Positions 9,128 to 17,185 of a stretch of DNA of 64,000 nt are shown one piece after another. This DNA is from Devosia sp. FJ2-5-3 (GTDB lineage: Bacteria > Pseudomonadota > Alphaproteobacteria > Rhizobiales > Devosiaceae). The stretch lies in contig NZ_CP104007.1 in the NCBI RefSeq assembly GCF_029201545.1, positions 2,204,501 through 2,268,500 of the forward strand. Reading direction: 5' to 3'. The notes beneath the pieces are model-generated. The model was not told the origin of the DNA, did no database searches, and saw only the letters and a list, made by a program, of their open reading frames with translations. Each line of letters begins with the position of its first letter. The stretch's first letter is position 1. The position numbers were made by a program, and so were the translations under genes.

Positions 9128-10035
9128 TCCGGCTCAACGACCTCAAGATCAGCTATCGCATCGGCGGCCGCGTGATCGACGCGGTGGATGGGGTGACCCT
9201 GACCATTCCGGACAATTGCGTCGTCGGCATCGCCGGCGAAAGCGGCTCGGGCAAGTCGACCCTGATGAAGGCGATCTATGGCGATATCCAGTCGCCCATG
9301 TATGTGTCCCAGGGCAGCATCGACTACGGCCTCAAGGGCCGGGACGGGAAGCTGGTAACGGCGGAAAACGTGCGCGAAGAATGGTTCAAGACCATCTCCT
9401 ATGTGCCGCAAAGCTCGATGAATTCACTGAACCCGGTGATCCGCATTCGCGACCAGTTCATCGATTTCCCGGGCACCGACAGCAACAAGAAGCGGGTGCT
9501 GGAAACGGCCCGCGCCTATATCGGCAAACTTGGCCTGCCACCGGAGTCGATGGATTCCTATCCGCACCAGCTTTCTGGCGGCATGCGCCAGCGCATGATG
9601 ATTGCCCTCGCGACCTTCTTTAAACCCGAGCTCATCATCGCCGACGAGCCGACCACCGCGCTCGACGTGGTGGTGCAGAAGGACATCCTGATGCTGCTCA
9701 TGGAGCTGCAGGAAGAGATGGGCAACACCATCCTCGTCGTCTCCCACGACATGGGCGTGCACTATCAGGTGACCCACAAGATGCTGATCATGTATGCCGG
9801 CCGCGTCGTCGAATATGGCGATACCGACAGTGTCTTCGCCGACCCGCAGCACCCCTATACCAAGATGCTGATCGACAGCCTGCCGACCATCGGGGACGAT
9901 AGCATGCGCGGCGTGCTGGCCAGCCAGGCCGGCGCCGGCGGCGATAGGGTCTATCGCGTCGAGCCCCGGCTCGTCGAGGTCAAGCCCAATCACTTTGTGG
10001 CCCAATCGGACAATCTGGGCGCGGGAGCTGCCTGA
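9124..10035 (+). CDS. ABC transporter ATP-binding protein, DppD/OppD type
   Basis: A 303-aa ATPase with Walker A GESGSGKSTLMKAIYGD (about residues 38-54), signature LSGGMRQRMMIA, Walker B LIIADEPTTALD and the H-loop VVSHDMG. The tail after residue 250 corresponds to the oligopeptide-transporter C-terminal region. It overlaps the permease stop by four bases, and its own stop shares one base with the next ATPase start, so the two ATPases are made together and presumably form the heterodimer that drives import. Confidence 0.93.
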   Translation: MIRLNDLKISYRIGGRVIDAVDGVTLTIPDNCVVGIAGESGSGKSTLMKAIYGDIQSPMYVSQGSIDYGLKGRDGKLVTAENVREEWFKTISYVPQSSMNSLNPVIRIRDQFIDFPGTDSNKKRVLETARAYIGKLGLPPESMDSYPHQLSGGMRQRMMIALATFFKPELIIADEPTTALDVVVQKDILMLLMELQEEMGNTILVVSHDMGVHYQVTHKMLIMYAGRVVEYGDTDSVFADPQHPYTKMLIDSLPTIGDDSMRGVLASQAGAGGDRVYRVEPRLVEVKPNHFVAQSDNLGAGAA

Positions 10036-10865
10036 TGACCTTCATTCTCAAGACTGAAGCCCTCAACAAGGTCTATCGCCGCGGCGGCATCGTCGGGGGC
10101 AAGAACATCCACGCCCTTGATGACGTGAATATCACGGTCGAGAGCGACAAGCCTGTCGTCATCGCAGTGGTCGGGGAATCCGGCAGCGGCAAGACCACGC
10201 TAGCCAAGACCCTGCTGCGGCTTGAGACACCGACCAGCGGTCGTGCCATTGTCTATGACGATGTGGTGGCCGGGCAGGGCGCCATTCCCTCGCGGAAGGA
10301 TTTCCTCGGGCTGGTGCAGCCGATCTTCCAGAATCCGTTCGAAGCGTTCAGCCGCTATCGTCCGGTCGATGCCTATCTGCTGGAAACGGCGCGCCGCGTT
10401 GCTGGCCTCGACGCCGCCCCGGCCGAGGCGGCCGTCGAAGTGGCGCTCAAGAATGTCGGGCTCGACTACGACGAGATCCGCGGCAAGTACACCGCCCAGT
10501 TCTCGGGCGGCGAGCTGCAGCGTATCTCGGTTGCCCGTGCGCTCATCCCGCAGCCCAAGCTGATCGTCGCCGACGAGCCGGTGAGCATGATCGACGCGTC
10601 GCGCCGCATGATCATCATCAACCTCTTCAAGCGCCTGCGCGATGATGAGGGGCGCAGCTTTGTCTACATCACCCATGATCTCGCCACCGCCTATTACATC
10701 TCCGACTTCGTAGCGGTGATGAACAAGGGCAGGGTGGTCGAGTTCGGTCCGGCCCGGAAGGTGATGTCCGATCCGCAGCACGATTACACGCGGCTGCTTC
10801 TCAGCTCCATTCCCACCACGACCAGCCGCTGGCGCGAACGCCCACGGCTTGTGGCCAGCAACTAG
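10035..10865 (+). CDS. ABC transporter ATP-binding protein, DppF/OppF type
   Basis: The 276-aa partner ATPase has Walker A GESGSGKTTLAKTLL near residue 48, signature FSGGELQRISVARAL and Walker B LIVADEPVSMID. The usual TSALD after DEP is SMID, a variant seen in sugar-type members. It ends the transport part of the operon; only 44 bp separate it from the first glycosidase gene, so transport and hydrolysis are probably co-transcribed. Confidence 0.92.
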   Translation: MTFILKTEALNKVYRRGGIVGGKNIHALDDVNITVESDKPVVIAVVGESGSGKTTLAKTLLRLETPTSGRAIVYDDVVAGQGAIPSRKDFLGLVQPIFQNPFEAFSRYRPVDAYLLETARRVAGLDAAPAEAAVEVALKNVGLDYDEIRGKYTAQFSGGELQRISVARALIPQPKLIVADEPVSMIDASRRMIIINLFKRLRDDEGRSFVYITHDLATAYYISDFVAVMNKGRVVEFGPARKVMSDPQHDYTRLLLSSIPTTTSRWRERPRLVASN

Positions 10866-10909
10866 GGCGTTTCGTTCGCACGAAATCCCACTTTCTGACG
10901 GAAGATCAC

Positions 10910-12505
10910 ATGACCAGGATTGCCACTGCCACCGGCGACGCGTCGCTGTGGGCCACGTATGAACTCACCCTCACCGGCCCCAGCGAGGGCAATCCATTCC
11001 AGGATGTGGAGCTGCGCGCCAGCTTCACCCAGGGCGACCGCGTGGTGCGGGTTAACGGCTTTTACGATGGCGACGGCAGTTACAAGTTGCGCTTCCTGCC
11101 CGACACGACCGGCACCTGGACCTATCAGACATCGAGCAATGTCTCGGCGCTTGATCACGTAACCGGCAGCTTTGAGGTCGGTGCGGCAAAGCCCGGCCAC
11201 CACGGCCCGGTGCGTGTCTCCAACCGCCACCATTTCCGCTACGCCGACGGCACGCGCTACATCAACATCGGCACCACCGCCTATGTGTGGAATCTCCAGG
11301 GCGATGCGGTGGAAGAGGAAACGCTGGCGACGCTGGCGGAGGCCCCTTTCACCAAGATCCGCATGTGCGTCTTCCCCAAGCACTATCGCTATAACGAGAA
11401 CGAGCCCGATCGCTATCCCTTCCCGCTGGTGAAGCAGGGCAGCAGCGAATGGACCGGCAGCTTCCGCGGCGAATATGGCTGGGCGTTTGATTTCGAGCGT
11501 TTCGAGCCCGACTATTTCCGCCACCTCGAAAAGCGCATCAACCAGCTCGCCGAAATCGGCGTCGAGGCCGACCTCATCATCTTCCACCCCTATGACCGCT
11601 GGGGGTTCTCGACCATGACCCCGGCGCAGGATGACCGGTATCTGAAATACCTGACGGCGCGTCTATCGGCGCTGCCGAATGTCTGGTGGTCGATGGCCAA
11701 TGAATATGACCTGATGCCGAGCAAGACCATGGCGGACTGGGACCGGTTCATCCACATCGTCTCCGACAATGATCCGCATGGGCACCTGCTCAGCGTCCAC
11801 AATTGCTTTGCTTTCTACGACCACAACCACCCGCGCATCACCCATTCGAGCATCCAGCGCTCCTCGGCCAATCAGTCGGCGCTGTGGCGCGAGAAATTCG
11901 GCAAGCCCGTCTCCATCGACGAGTGCTGCTATGAGGGCGACATCGGCGAGCTCTGGGGCAATATCTCGGCCAAGAAGATGGTCCGCCGCTTCTGGGACGG
12001 CACCGTCAATGGCGGTTACGTCACCCATGGCGAGACCTATTACAACGATGAGGAAAAGCTCTGGTGGGCCAAGGGCGGCAAGCTCGTCGGCGAAAGCGTC
12101 GCACGCATCGCCTTCCTCAAGCGCATTCTTGAAGAGGGGCCGGACGAGGGTCTCGACCCCGTCAAGTCCACCGGTGCCTATCGCGTCACCATGATGGGTG
12201 GCCTAGACAATGTGGTGATGCAGCAATTGTTCACGCCCGCAGCAGGCGAGGAAGACTGGCCGCGCGCCCAGGCCTGGTGGGCCACCGCCGGACAGGCGCA
12301 TCGCTACTATCTCGTCTACATGGGCGAGAACCAGCCGAGCGAACTCGATGTCGCCGTGCCGCCGGGCGAAAAATATTCGGCCACGCTGATCGATACCTGG
12401 AACATGACCGAGACGAAGCTCGCCGACAGCGTCGAGCGGGGGGACCGGCTGAATTTCGAGCCGAAACCCTATCTGGCAATGCTGTTCAAGCGCGTCGACG
12501 GCTGA
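10910..12505 (+). CDS. DUF5060 / apiosidase-like glycoside hydrolase, cytoplasmic (copy 1)
   Basis: A 531-aa protein with an N-terminal beta domain of the DUF5060 type (residues about 5-90), a central (beta/alpha)8 clan GH-A-like domain beginning near HHFRYADGTRYINIGTTAY, and a C-terminal DUF5605-like domain (YLVYMGENQPSELDV). The clan-A acid/base Glu is probably E265 in WWSMANEYD, and the nucleophile candidate is E338 in SIDECCYEG. No signal peptide is present, so it acts on imported substrate. It follows the importer by 44 bp and is paralogous to the next gene. The fold family includes characterised apiosidases (GH140). Substrate assignment here is inference from the apulose-pathway genes at the other end of the locus. 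Confidence 0.82.
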   Translation: MTRIATATGDASLWATYELTLTGPSEGNPFQDVELRASFTQGDRVVRVNGFYDGDGSYKLRFLPDTTGTWTYQTSSNVSALDHVTGSFEVGAAKPGHHGPVRVSNRHHFRYADGTRYINIGTTAYVWNLQGDAVEEETLATLAEAPFTKIRMCVFPKHYRYNENEPDRYPFPLVKQGSSEWTGSFRGEYGWAFDFERFEPDYFRHLEKRINQLAEIGVEADLIIFHPYDRWGFSTMTPAQDDRYLKYLTARLSALPNVWWSMANEYDLMPSKTMADWDRFIHIVSDNDPHGHLLSVHNCFAFYDHNHPRITHSSIQRSSANQSALWREKFGKPVSIDECCYEGDIGELWGNISAKKMVRRFWDGTVNGGYVTHGETYYNDEEKLWWAKGGKLVGESVARIAFLKRILEEGPDEGLDPVKSTGAYRVTMMGGLDNVVMQQLFTPAAGEEDWPRAQAWWATAGQAHRYYLVYMGENQPSELDVAVPPGEKYSATLIDTWNMTETKLADSVERGDRLNFEPKPYLAMLFKRVDG

Positions 12506-12517
12506 GGAGTTTTTGAG

Positions 12518-14035
12518 ATGACCACTGTTGCACAATGGGATGTGTTCGAGGCCAGCTTTGAGGGCCCGTCCTCCGGCAATCCCTTCCTCGATGTAAAGCT
12601 CGAGGCCTTCTTCCAGCAGAACAGCCGCGTGGTCCGCGTCCCGGGCTTTTATGATGGCGACGGCGTGTTCCGCATCCGCTTCATGCCGGACAACCCAGGG
12701 GAGTGGAGTTTTTCGACCAAGGCCAATGTAGCTGACCTCGATGGCAAGACCGGCAGCTTCACCGTTACCGCTCCGCGCGACGGCGTCCATGGTCCGGTCC
12801 GCGTGGCAAACAAGTTCCACTTCGCCTATGCAGACGGCACGCCCTATCTGCCCTTCGGCACCACCTGCTACGCCTGGACCCATCAGCCGCTGAGCGAGCA
12901 GACCAAGACGCTCGAAACCATGGCCAAGACGCGCTTCAACAAGCTGCGCATGGGCGTCTTCCCCAAGGACTATCCGTACAACGTCAATGAGGCGCTGCAC
13001 GACGTCTACCAGAAGGGGGCAGACGGCCAGTACGACTTTGACCGGCCCAACCCTGAAAGCTTCCGTCACTTCGAAAATCAGGTGAAGGCGCTGGGCGAAC
13101 TCGGCATCGAAGCCGACATCATCATGTTCCACCCCTATGACCGCTGGGGCTATTGCGACATGAGTGAGGCGCAGGACTACGCCTATGTCGAATATCTTGC
13201 CGCGCGCCTCTCGGCTTATCGCAACGTCTGGTGGTCTCTCGCCAACGAATACGACTTCCTGCTCAACACCAAGCCGATGCGCCAGTGGGGGCGCTACTTC
13301 CATATTCTGGAAGAAAACGATCCCTACGGCCACCTGCGCTCGATCCACAATGGCGATCCGGAGGCCAATTACGACCACCGCAAGCCATGGGTCACCCATG
13401 TCTGCATCCAGAACTGGGACGTGAAGCGCACCGGTGAATGGCGCCTCGCCTATGGCAAGCCGGTGATCAATGACGAGCCGGAATACGAAGGCAATATCAT
13501 CCAGGTCTGGGGCAGCATCTCCGCCGAGGAACTGGTGCACCGCTACTGGATTACCACCATGCGCGGCGGCTATGCCGGCCACGGCGAAACCTTCGCCAAT
13601 GCCGACGATCTCCTCTGGTGGGCCAAGGGCGGCGAACTGCATGGTGAAGCCTGGAAGCGCATTGGCTTCCTCCGCGATGTGATGCAGGAAGACGTCCAGC
13701 ACGGTTTTGAGCCCATCGATCCGATGACTCGCTACCCCTGGAATCGGGTGTCGGGTGCGCGCGACGGTGACACCGCGATCATCTATTTCGGTGAGCACCA
13801 GCCAGTGATCTGGTCCGCCGGCCTGCCCAAGGATGAAGGCGACTATCATGCCGATATCATCGACACCTGGAACATGGCGGTCGAGCCCGCCAAGATCGTC
13901 GCTGCCCCGGAAAACCATCCGACCCGCCACGGCGCAACCATCGTCCAGCGCAAGCCCGACGCCGCCTTCGCCGTGGAACTCCCCGGTCGCCCACACCTGG
14001 CGCTGCGCGTCAGAGCCGGCAAACGGCCTAAATGA
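12518..14035 (+). CDS. DUF5060 / apiosidase-like glycoside hydrolase, cytoplasmic (copy 2)
   Basis: This 505-aa paralogue has the same three-part architecture: DUF5060-type N-terminus, (beta/alpha)8 catalytic domain and small C-terminal beta domain. The shared YDRWG motif is present, with acid/base candidate E244 (WWSLANEYD) and nucleophile candidate E320 (INDEPEYEGN). It starts 12 bp after the first copy, with GAGGAG eight bases upstream. Clear divergence from copy 1 suggests different glycosidic linkages or aglycones rather than a recent duplication. There is no signal peptide. It ends the importer operon; a hairpin follows at once. Confidence 0.82.
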   Translation: MTTVAQWDVFEASFEGPSSGNPFLDVKLEAFFQQNSRVVRVPGFYDGDGVFRIRFMPDNPGEWSFSTKANVADLDGKTGSFTVTAPRDGVHGPVRVANKFHFAYADGTPYLPFGTTCYAWTHQPLSEQTKTLETMAKTRFNKLRMGVFPKDYPYNVNEALHDVYQKGADGQYDFDRPNPESFRHFENQVKALGELGIEADIIMFHPYDRWGYCDMSEAQDYAYVEYLAARLSAYRNVWWSLANEYDFLLNTKPMRQWGRYFHILEENDPYGHLRSIHNGDPEANYDHRKPWVTHVCIQNWDVKRTGEWRLAYGKPVINDEPEYEGNIIQVWGSISAEELVHRYWITTMRGGYAGHGETFANADDLLWWAKGGELHGEAWKRIGFLRDVMQEDVQHGFEPIDPMTRYPWNRVSGARDGDTAIIYFGEHQPVIWSAGLPKDEGDYHADIIDTWNMAVEPAKIVAAPENHPTRHGATIVQRKPDAAFAVELPGRPHLALRVRAGKRPK

Positions 14036-14043
14036 ACGACGAG

Positions 14044-14074
14044 AGATCGGGGCGACCTTGGGGCGTCCCGATCT
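14044..14074 (+). terminator. Stem-loop after the glycosidase operon
   Basis: AGATCGGG at 14044-14051 pairs perfectly with CCCGATCT at 14067-14074, beginning nine bases after the last glycosidase stop. There is no clear T-tract, so it may be a processing or stabilising hairpin rather than a strong intrinsic terminator. Confidence 0.5.
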
Positions 14075-14822
14075 AAGCACTGTGATCGAGAGCAGGGGGG
14101 CGCTGTTGGTGCTGTAGGTAAGGATGCGCTACGGGGCGGTCCCTGCGCGACAGATCACAACGAAGCGATTATCCTTCACCAAGTCCAGGTGGATGACCGG
14201 CCTAGGCAGGGTTTTGGCTGCAAAGGCCCGCACCGTCTTGAAGTCGCCGCGTTGGGAGAAAATCTGGTACCACGAGGCAGCTTCCATGGTGGGCGGTAGC
14301 CTGCCGAAGGCCCGGGCGAGAACCATTCTGATATGTCGCGAGCACGCACCTCGAACGGCTGAGCCAGTCAAACTGGGCAATTGCCCGTTGAGGGACAGGT
14401 TTGAGTGTAAGAGGACAACAACTTATGTCGCCCCAGCCTTCCACGCCAGCATATTTGTTCCATAATATATATTATGCGAATGACGTTGACCTGGGATTCG
14501 TGCGTTTTGACGCGGGATATCTGTCGGCACCCACAAAAGAATACAACGTATCCCTATTGGCTACATCGCGGATGTTCGCTCGTATCCTAGAAAGATACAA
14601 CCTGGGCGCCAGCATCCCGCAAAAGCCTACAACCTAGGCTTAAGGCGTGACCTGGTTGATCAGCTTCGTTCCAATCTGGAGGCGCGGGTCTGGCGTTGGT
14701 CATGCTCTGGCAAGACCCGCTCGTGGTAGCTGCGACGCTACAATTCGGTACGAAATGTCGTAGCCCGAGATTTCCGAAAACAGGTTGCGAGTTATTCAAG
14801 GATAGCCGGAACCTTGGCCGCC
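14075..14822. other. Gene-poor boundary between the sugar locus and the mobile region
   Basis: I see no convincing gene apart from one weak short ORF at 14425-14637. The stretch has a more AT-rich patch around 14450-14600 and marks the change from the orderly sugar operon to mobile DNA. Overlapping ORFs on both strands at about 14124-14465 do not resemble any family I know. Confidence 0.5.
14425..14637 (+). CDS. Short hypothetical ORF (70 aa)
   Basis: It has an ATG preceded by AGAGGA at about 12 bases, and an AT-richer composition than its neighbours. The product (MSPQPSTPAYLFHNIYYAND...) has no motif I recognise. It could be a remnant of a larger transferred gene. Weakly supported. Confidence 0.22.
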   Translation: MSPQPSTPAYLFHNIYYANDVDLGFVRFDAGYLSAPTKEYNVSLLATSRMFARILERYNLGASIPQKPTT

Positions 14823-14993
14823 CTATCCTTGGTGCTTCTTGAGCAGCTCCTCGACAATCAAATAGGCATGCGTGTTCTTCTCAAGAGCTTCGATCTTGAG
14901 CGCATGAATGACGTCGGGGTCTACATAGAGCAGCAGAGGCTTGCGGCCGTCCGACCGTTCCCTTGCCGAGCGCGTTTCAGCTTTGGACTGCAT
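14823..14993 (-). CDS. Small ribbon-helix-helix-like protein (56 aa)
   Basis: The protein begins MQSKAETRSARERSDGRKPL and then has LLYVDPDVIHALKIEALEKN, which reads like the beta strand and two helices of a small RHH (CopG/ParG-like) DNA-binding protein, including a basic disordered N-terminus. Such proteins occur with plasmid partition, toxin-antitoxin or mobile-element genes, but no partner is adjacent. The open frame extends upstream to 15077; I prefer the internal ATG at 14993 because the extra residues lack any pattern. No strong ribosome binding site is visible. Confidence 0.5.
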   Translation of the reverse strand: MQSKAETRSARERSDGRKPLLLYVDPDVIHALKIEALEKNTHAYLIVEELLKKHQG

Positions 14994-15138
14994 AGTTTTC
15001 GAATAGCACGAGCAATGAGATCGGTACAGGTCGACTGGCTCAACGATACTTTGGCGATAGATTATATCGAAGAACAAGCTATCATGAAATAGCTAGATAG
15101 CCAGATATCTGTTGACTGTCTTCCTCCCACCGCTTTTA

Positions 15139-15144
15139 TATAAT
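15139..15144 (+). promoter_or_regulatory. Candidate -10 box upstream of the 15205 gene
   Basis: A perfect TATAAT stands 60 bp before the chosen ATG. A TTGACT at 15112-15117 would be the -35 element but lies 21 bp away, too far for a standard promoter, so only the -10 element is offered. Confidence 0.3.
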
Positions 15145-15204
15145 GCCAAGGGCCATGCAGGCGGCCCTTCGTCGTCTAGAATTGTCCGTTTTCGAAGTCG
15201 AACC

Positions 15205-15837
15205 ATGTTGCAACCTTCATCGCCTGCCCTGCATCCGATCGAGCGATATCCCGGATTTACTTGCTTCAAAAGCGCAGCTGCCATTCATTATCCGCGACGA
15301 TGGCAGCGCGATGCGTTGATACAGGCCGCTTTGGACCCGACAGTTTCCAGTATTCGGCCGATATCTGATGTCGAGTGGTCGGTTGCACCAGTGGAGTTCG
15401 CGTTTGGTCTGACCATTGCCGGAACGGACTTCGCCTTCATAATTTCCGAGACCGACGCACCGGCCCATAGTTTGGGGTTTGGTCAGGCAGCACTGAAAGT
15501 GGCAAGAGCTGCTTTGCGCCTGGAGCCGCTATGGACAACATCGCGCATGGTTTGGGCTGAAAAGCGCTTCGCGGTCGATCCGATCATTCGGTATCAGGCG
15601 CTCGAAGCCGCTGGTGCTCGCGCGGAGGGTATTTCCCTGCAATCCCTTCTCCTAACCCTAAACTCCAGCCCCCTCCCCCTCGAGCCTGTGCTCGCAATGT
15701 TGGCGCAAGGCGTCCTGGAGGCAGATCTCGGCAGTGGGCTGCGAGCGCACACTATGTTGTCGGTCGGACCGCTGTTCCAAAGCGCGCGCGAATCGATTCC
15801 CTCGGAGCGACTCCGAACGATTCGAGCGCTGAGGTAG
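15205..15837 (+). CDS. Hypothetical protein upstream of the Tn7-like module
   Basis: A 210-aa product without membrane segments. The segment YPRRWQRDALIQAALDPTVSS followed by a predicted beta-rich stretch (VEFAFGLTIAGTDFAFIISE) loosely recalls the start of TnsA-like nucleases (a charged helix, 'DPxV', then strands), but I see no ExK catalytic motif, so this is only a hint. The open frame extends back to a TTG at 15112, but that would run through the TATAAT at 15139, so I prefer ATG 15205. It faces the same way as the tns genes and may be an accessory or regulator of the element. Confidence 0.5.
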   Translation: MLQPSSPALHPIERYPGFTCFKSAAAIHYPRRWQRDALIQAALDPTVSSIRPISDVEWSVAPVEFAFGLTIAGTDFAFIISETDAPAHSLGFGQAALKVARAALRLEPLWTTSRMVWAEKRFAVDPIIRYQALEAAGARAEGISLQSLLLTLNSSPLPLEPVLAMLAQGVLEADLGSGLRAHTMLSVGPLFQSARESIPSERLRTIRALR

Positions 15838-16324
15838 ATATCTGAGGTTGATTCAGTGACAAATTCGGCGAGGTGAATTGCTGCCTTGCCGAACGGATGC
15901 AAGGCCCGAGTCTTCGCCTAAGGGCGTCCGAAGGCTAGGTCACCTGACCGCCAAAATGCCAATTTCTTCCAGAGCTTAGCGAGATGAGCGGATGCCTCAC
16001 GAGAAGACGCCGTTCCTGCTAAGTGACTCTTTTGACTCATTTTTTTGGCGAGCCCGCTTTCAAAAAGTCAATCGATTAAGGCGGAATTCGCTTTTGGTTC
16101 TCCAAAATCCATCGGACAATTACGCAGGTTTAAAAATGGATTGAAAAGCGACCACCCCAAAAGAAAAAGGCACCCCTTGCACAGGGTACCTTTTCCCAAA
16201 CGATAGCCCCAGGGATTCAGGGTTAGCACTCCGTCCCCAAGGCGCTTCATAATCGCCCGATCAGGCTGCACGTAGTCTTGGCAATTGTCAAGGATTCGAG
16301 CGCCTTGGGCAGGAACGATGAGAC
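15838..16324. other. Region upstream of tnsA; possible transposon end
   Basis: No gene is supported. The stretch is AT-richer, with a T-run around 16038-16048 and A/T tracts near 16130-16170. A Tn7-like left end with TnsB sites would be expected about here, but I could not find a clean set of repeated ~20-bp sites or a terminal TGT/ACA pair by eye. Confidence 0.4.
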
Positions 16325-17185
16325 ATGCCCAAGAAACCGAAGGGTCGGCGTTACGCCCCTGCCCCAAACATCGAACATGTAACTACACATCCAGTGACGG
16401 GCATGATTGTCCGTGGCCCCATGGCGTTGAATGGTGTTGGAGACGATCGGGATCCGTTCGCTCATCAGATCCTGCCGAGGCAGAAGCGCAAGCACGAAAG
16501 CATTCGTGGGTCGGAAGCTCGGTTCCTGCGTACGCCGGGTGCGTCGCTTTACACGGGGATCGCACCTGTTCACGCGTTGAGTTTCGCCTCAAAGGCGTTT
16601 GAATCCAGCATTGAAGGTGATTTTTGGACGGTATCAGACTTCGTCTGGCCGGACATGACCGCTGCGCGATCGCAACCCGGATTGCTTTCGTGGGAGTCGC
16701 CGAAACACTGCGGCGAATGGTACCCGGATTCATGGGTCCGTCGGCCGGGCCATCTTGATCGTCTGATTGAATGCAAGCCCGTATCGGAGGCTCGCCCCGA
16801 CAAAGATAAGTACCCCGAGGAAGCTCAGGCCGCGGCACTCCGCTTTGCCGCCATGGAGGAAGCCACGGCCGCTCTCGGTATGCGCTTCACGCTCTATACG
16901 GAGCTTGAGATACGCAGTGAGCCTCGGTTTCACAACGCCAAAGCAATGCGTCGCGCTCTTAGCTCGCACATCACCGATCCGATGCTGGCGGAAGCGGCCG
17001 CGATCCTGAAAACGCTGCCGGAGCACATGACCGTACTGGAGTTCTCCAAACACCTCGGGAGCCTCGCCGGTAGCGCCTTGAACATCGCTTGCTTGCTCGA
17101 CCGCTACGGCGGTCTGCACTTGGACCGGTCCTCATACTTCCTGCCCCGGTCGAGGTTTCAGAACCTGGTTTCGAGGTTCGTCTAA
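16325..17185 (+). CDS. tnsA: TnsA-like transposon endonuclease
   Basis: A 286-aa protein with a restriction-endonuclease-like core. SSIEGDFW gives candidate E97, GHLD gives D145 and IECK gives E149/K151, an arrangement like the Glu-Asp-Lys set of TnsA. A helical C-terminal part follows. In Tn7-like elements TnsA cuts the 5' ends of the transposon while TnsB joins the 3' ends, allowing cut-and-paste movement. Its TAA shares a base with the ATG of the next gene (TAATG), typical of tns operons. Confidence 0.8.
   Translation: MPKKPKGRRYAPAPNIEHVTTHPVTGMIVRGPMALNGVGDDRDPFAHQILPRQKRKHESIRGSEARFLRTPGASLYTGIAPVHALSFASKAFESSIEGDFWTVSDFVWPDMTAARSQPGLLSWESPKHCGEWYPDSWVRRPGHLDRLIECKPVSEARPDKDKYPEEAQAAALRFAAMEEATAALGMRFTLYTELEIRSEPRFHNAKAMRRALSSHITDPMLAEAAAILKTLPEHMTVLEFSKHLGSLAGSALNIACLLDRYGGLHLDRSSYFLPRSRFQNLVSRFV

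Noticed and set aside
12203..14080. 625-aa minus-strand ORF across the second glycosidase
   Set aside because: Antisense shadow; the plus-strand frame has catalytic motifs and a paralogue next to it.
15112..15144. TTGACT ... TATAAT as a complete sigma70 promoter
   Set aside because: The 21-bp spacing is outside the functional range, so only the -10 box was kept.
15112..15204. N-terminal extension of the 210-aa hypothetical gene from TTG 15112
   Set aside because: It would translate through the TATAAT at 15139 and adds residues with no pattern.
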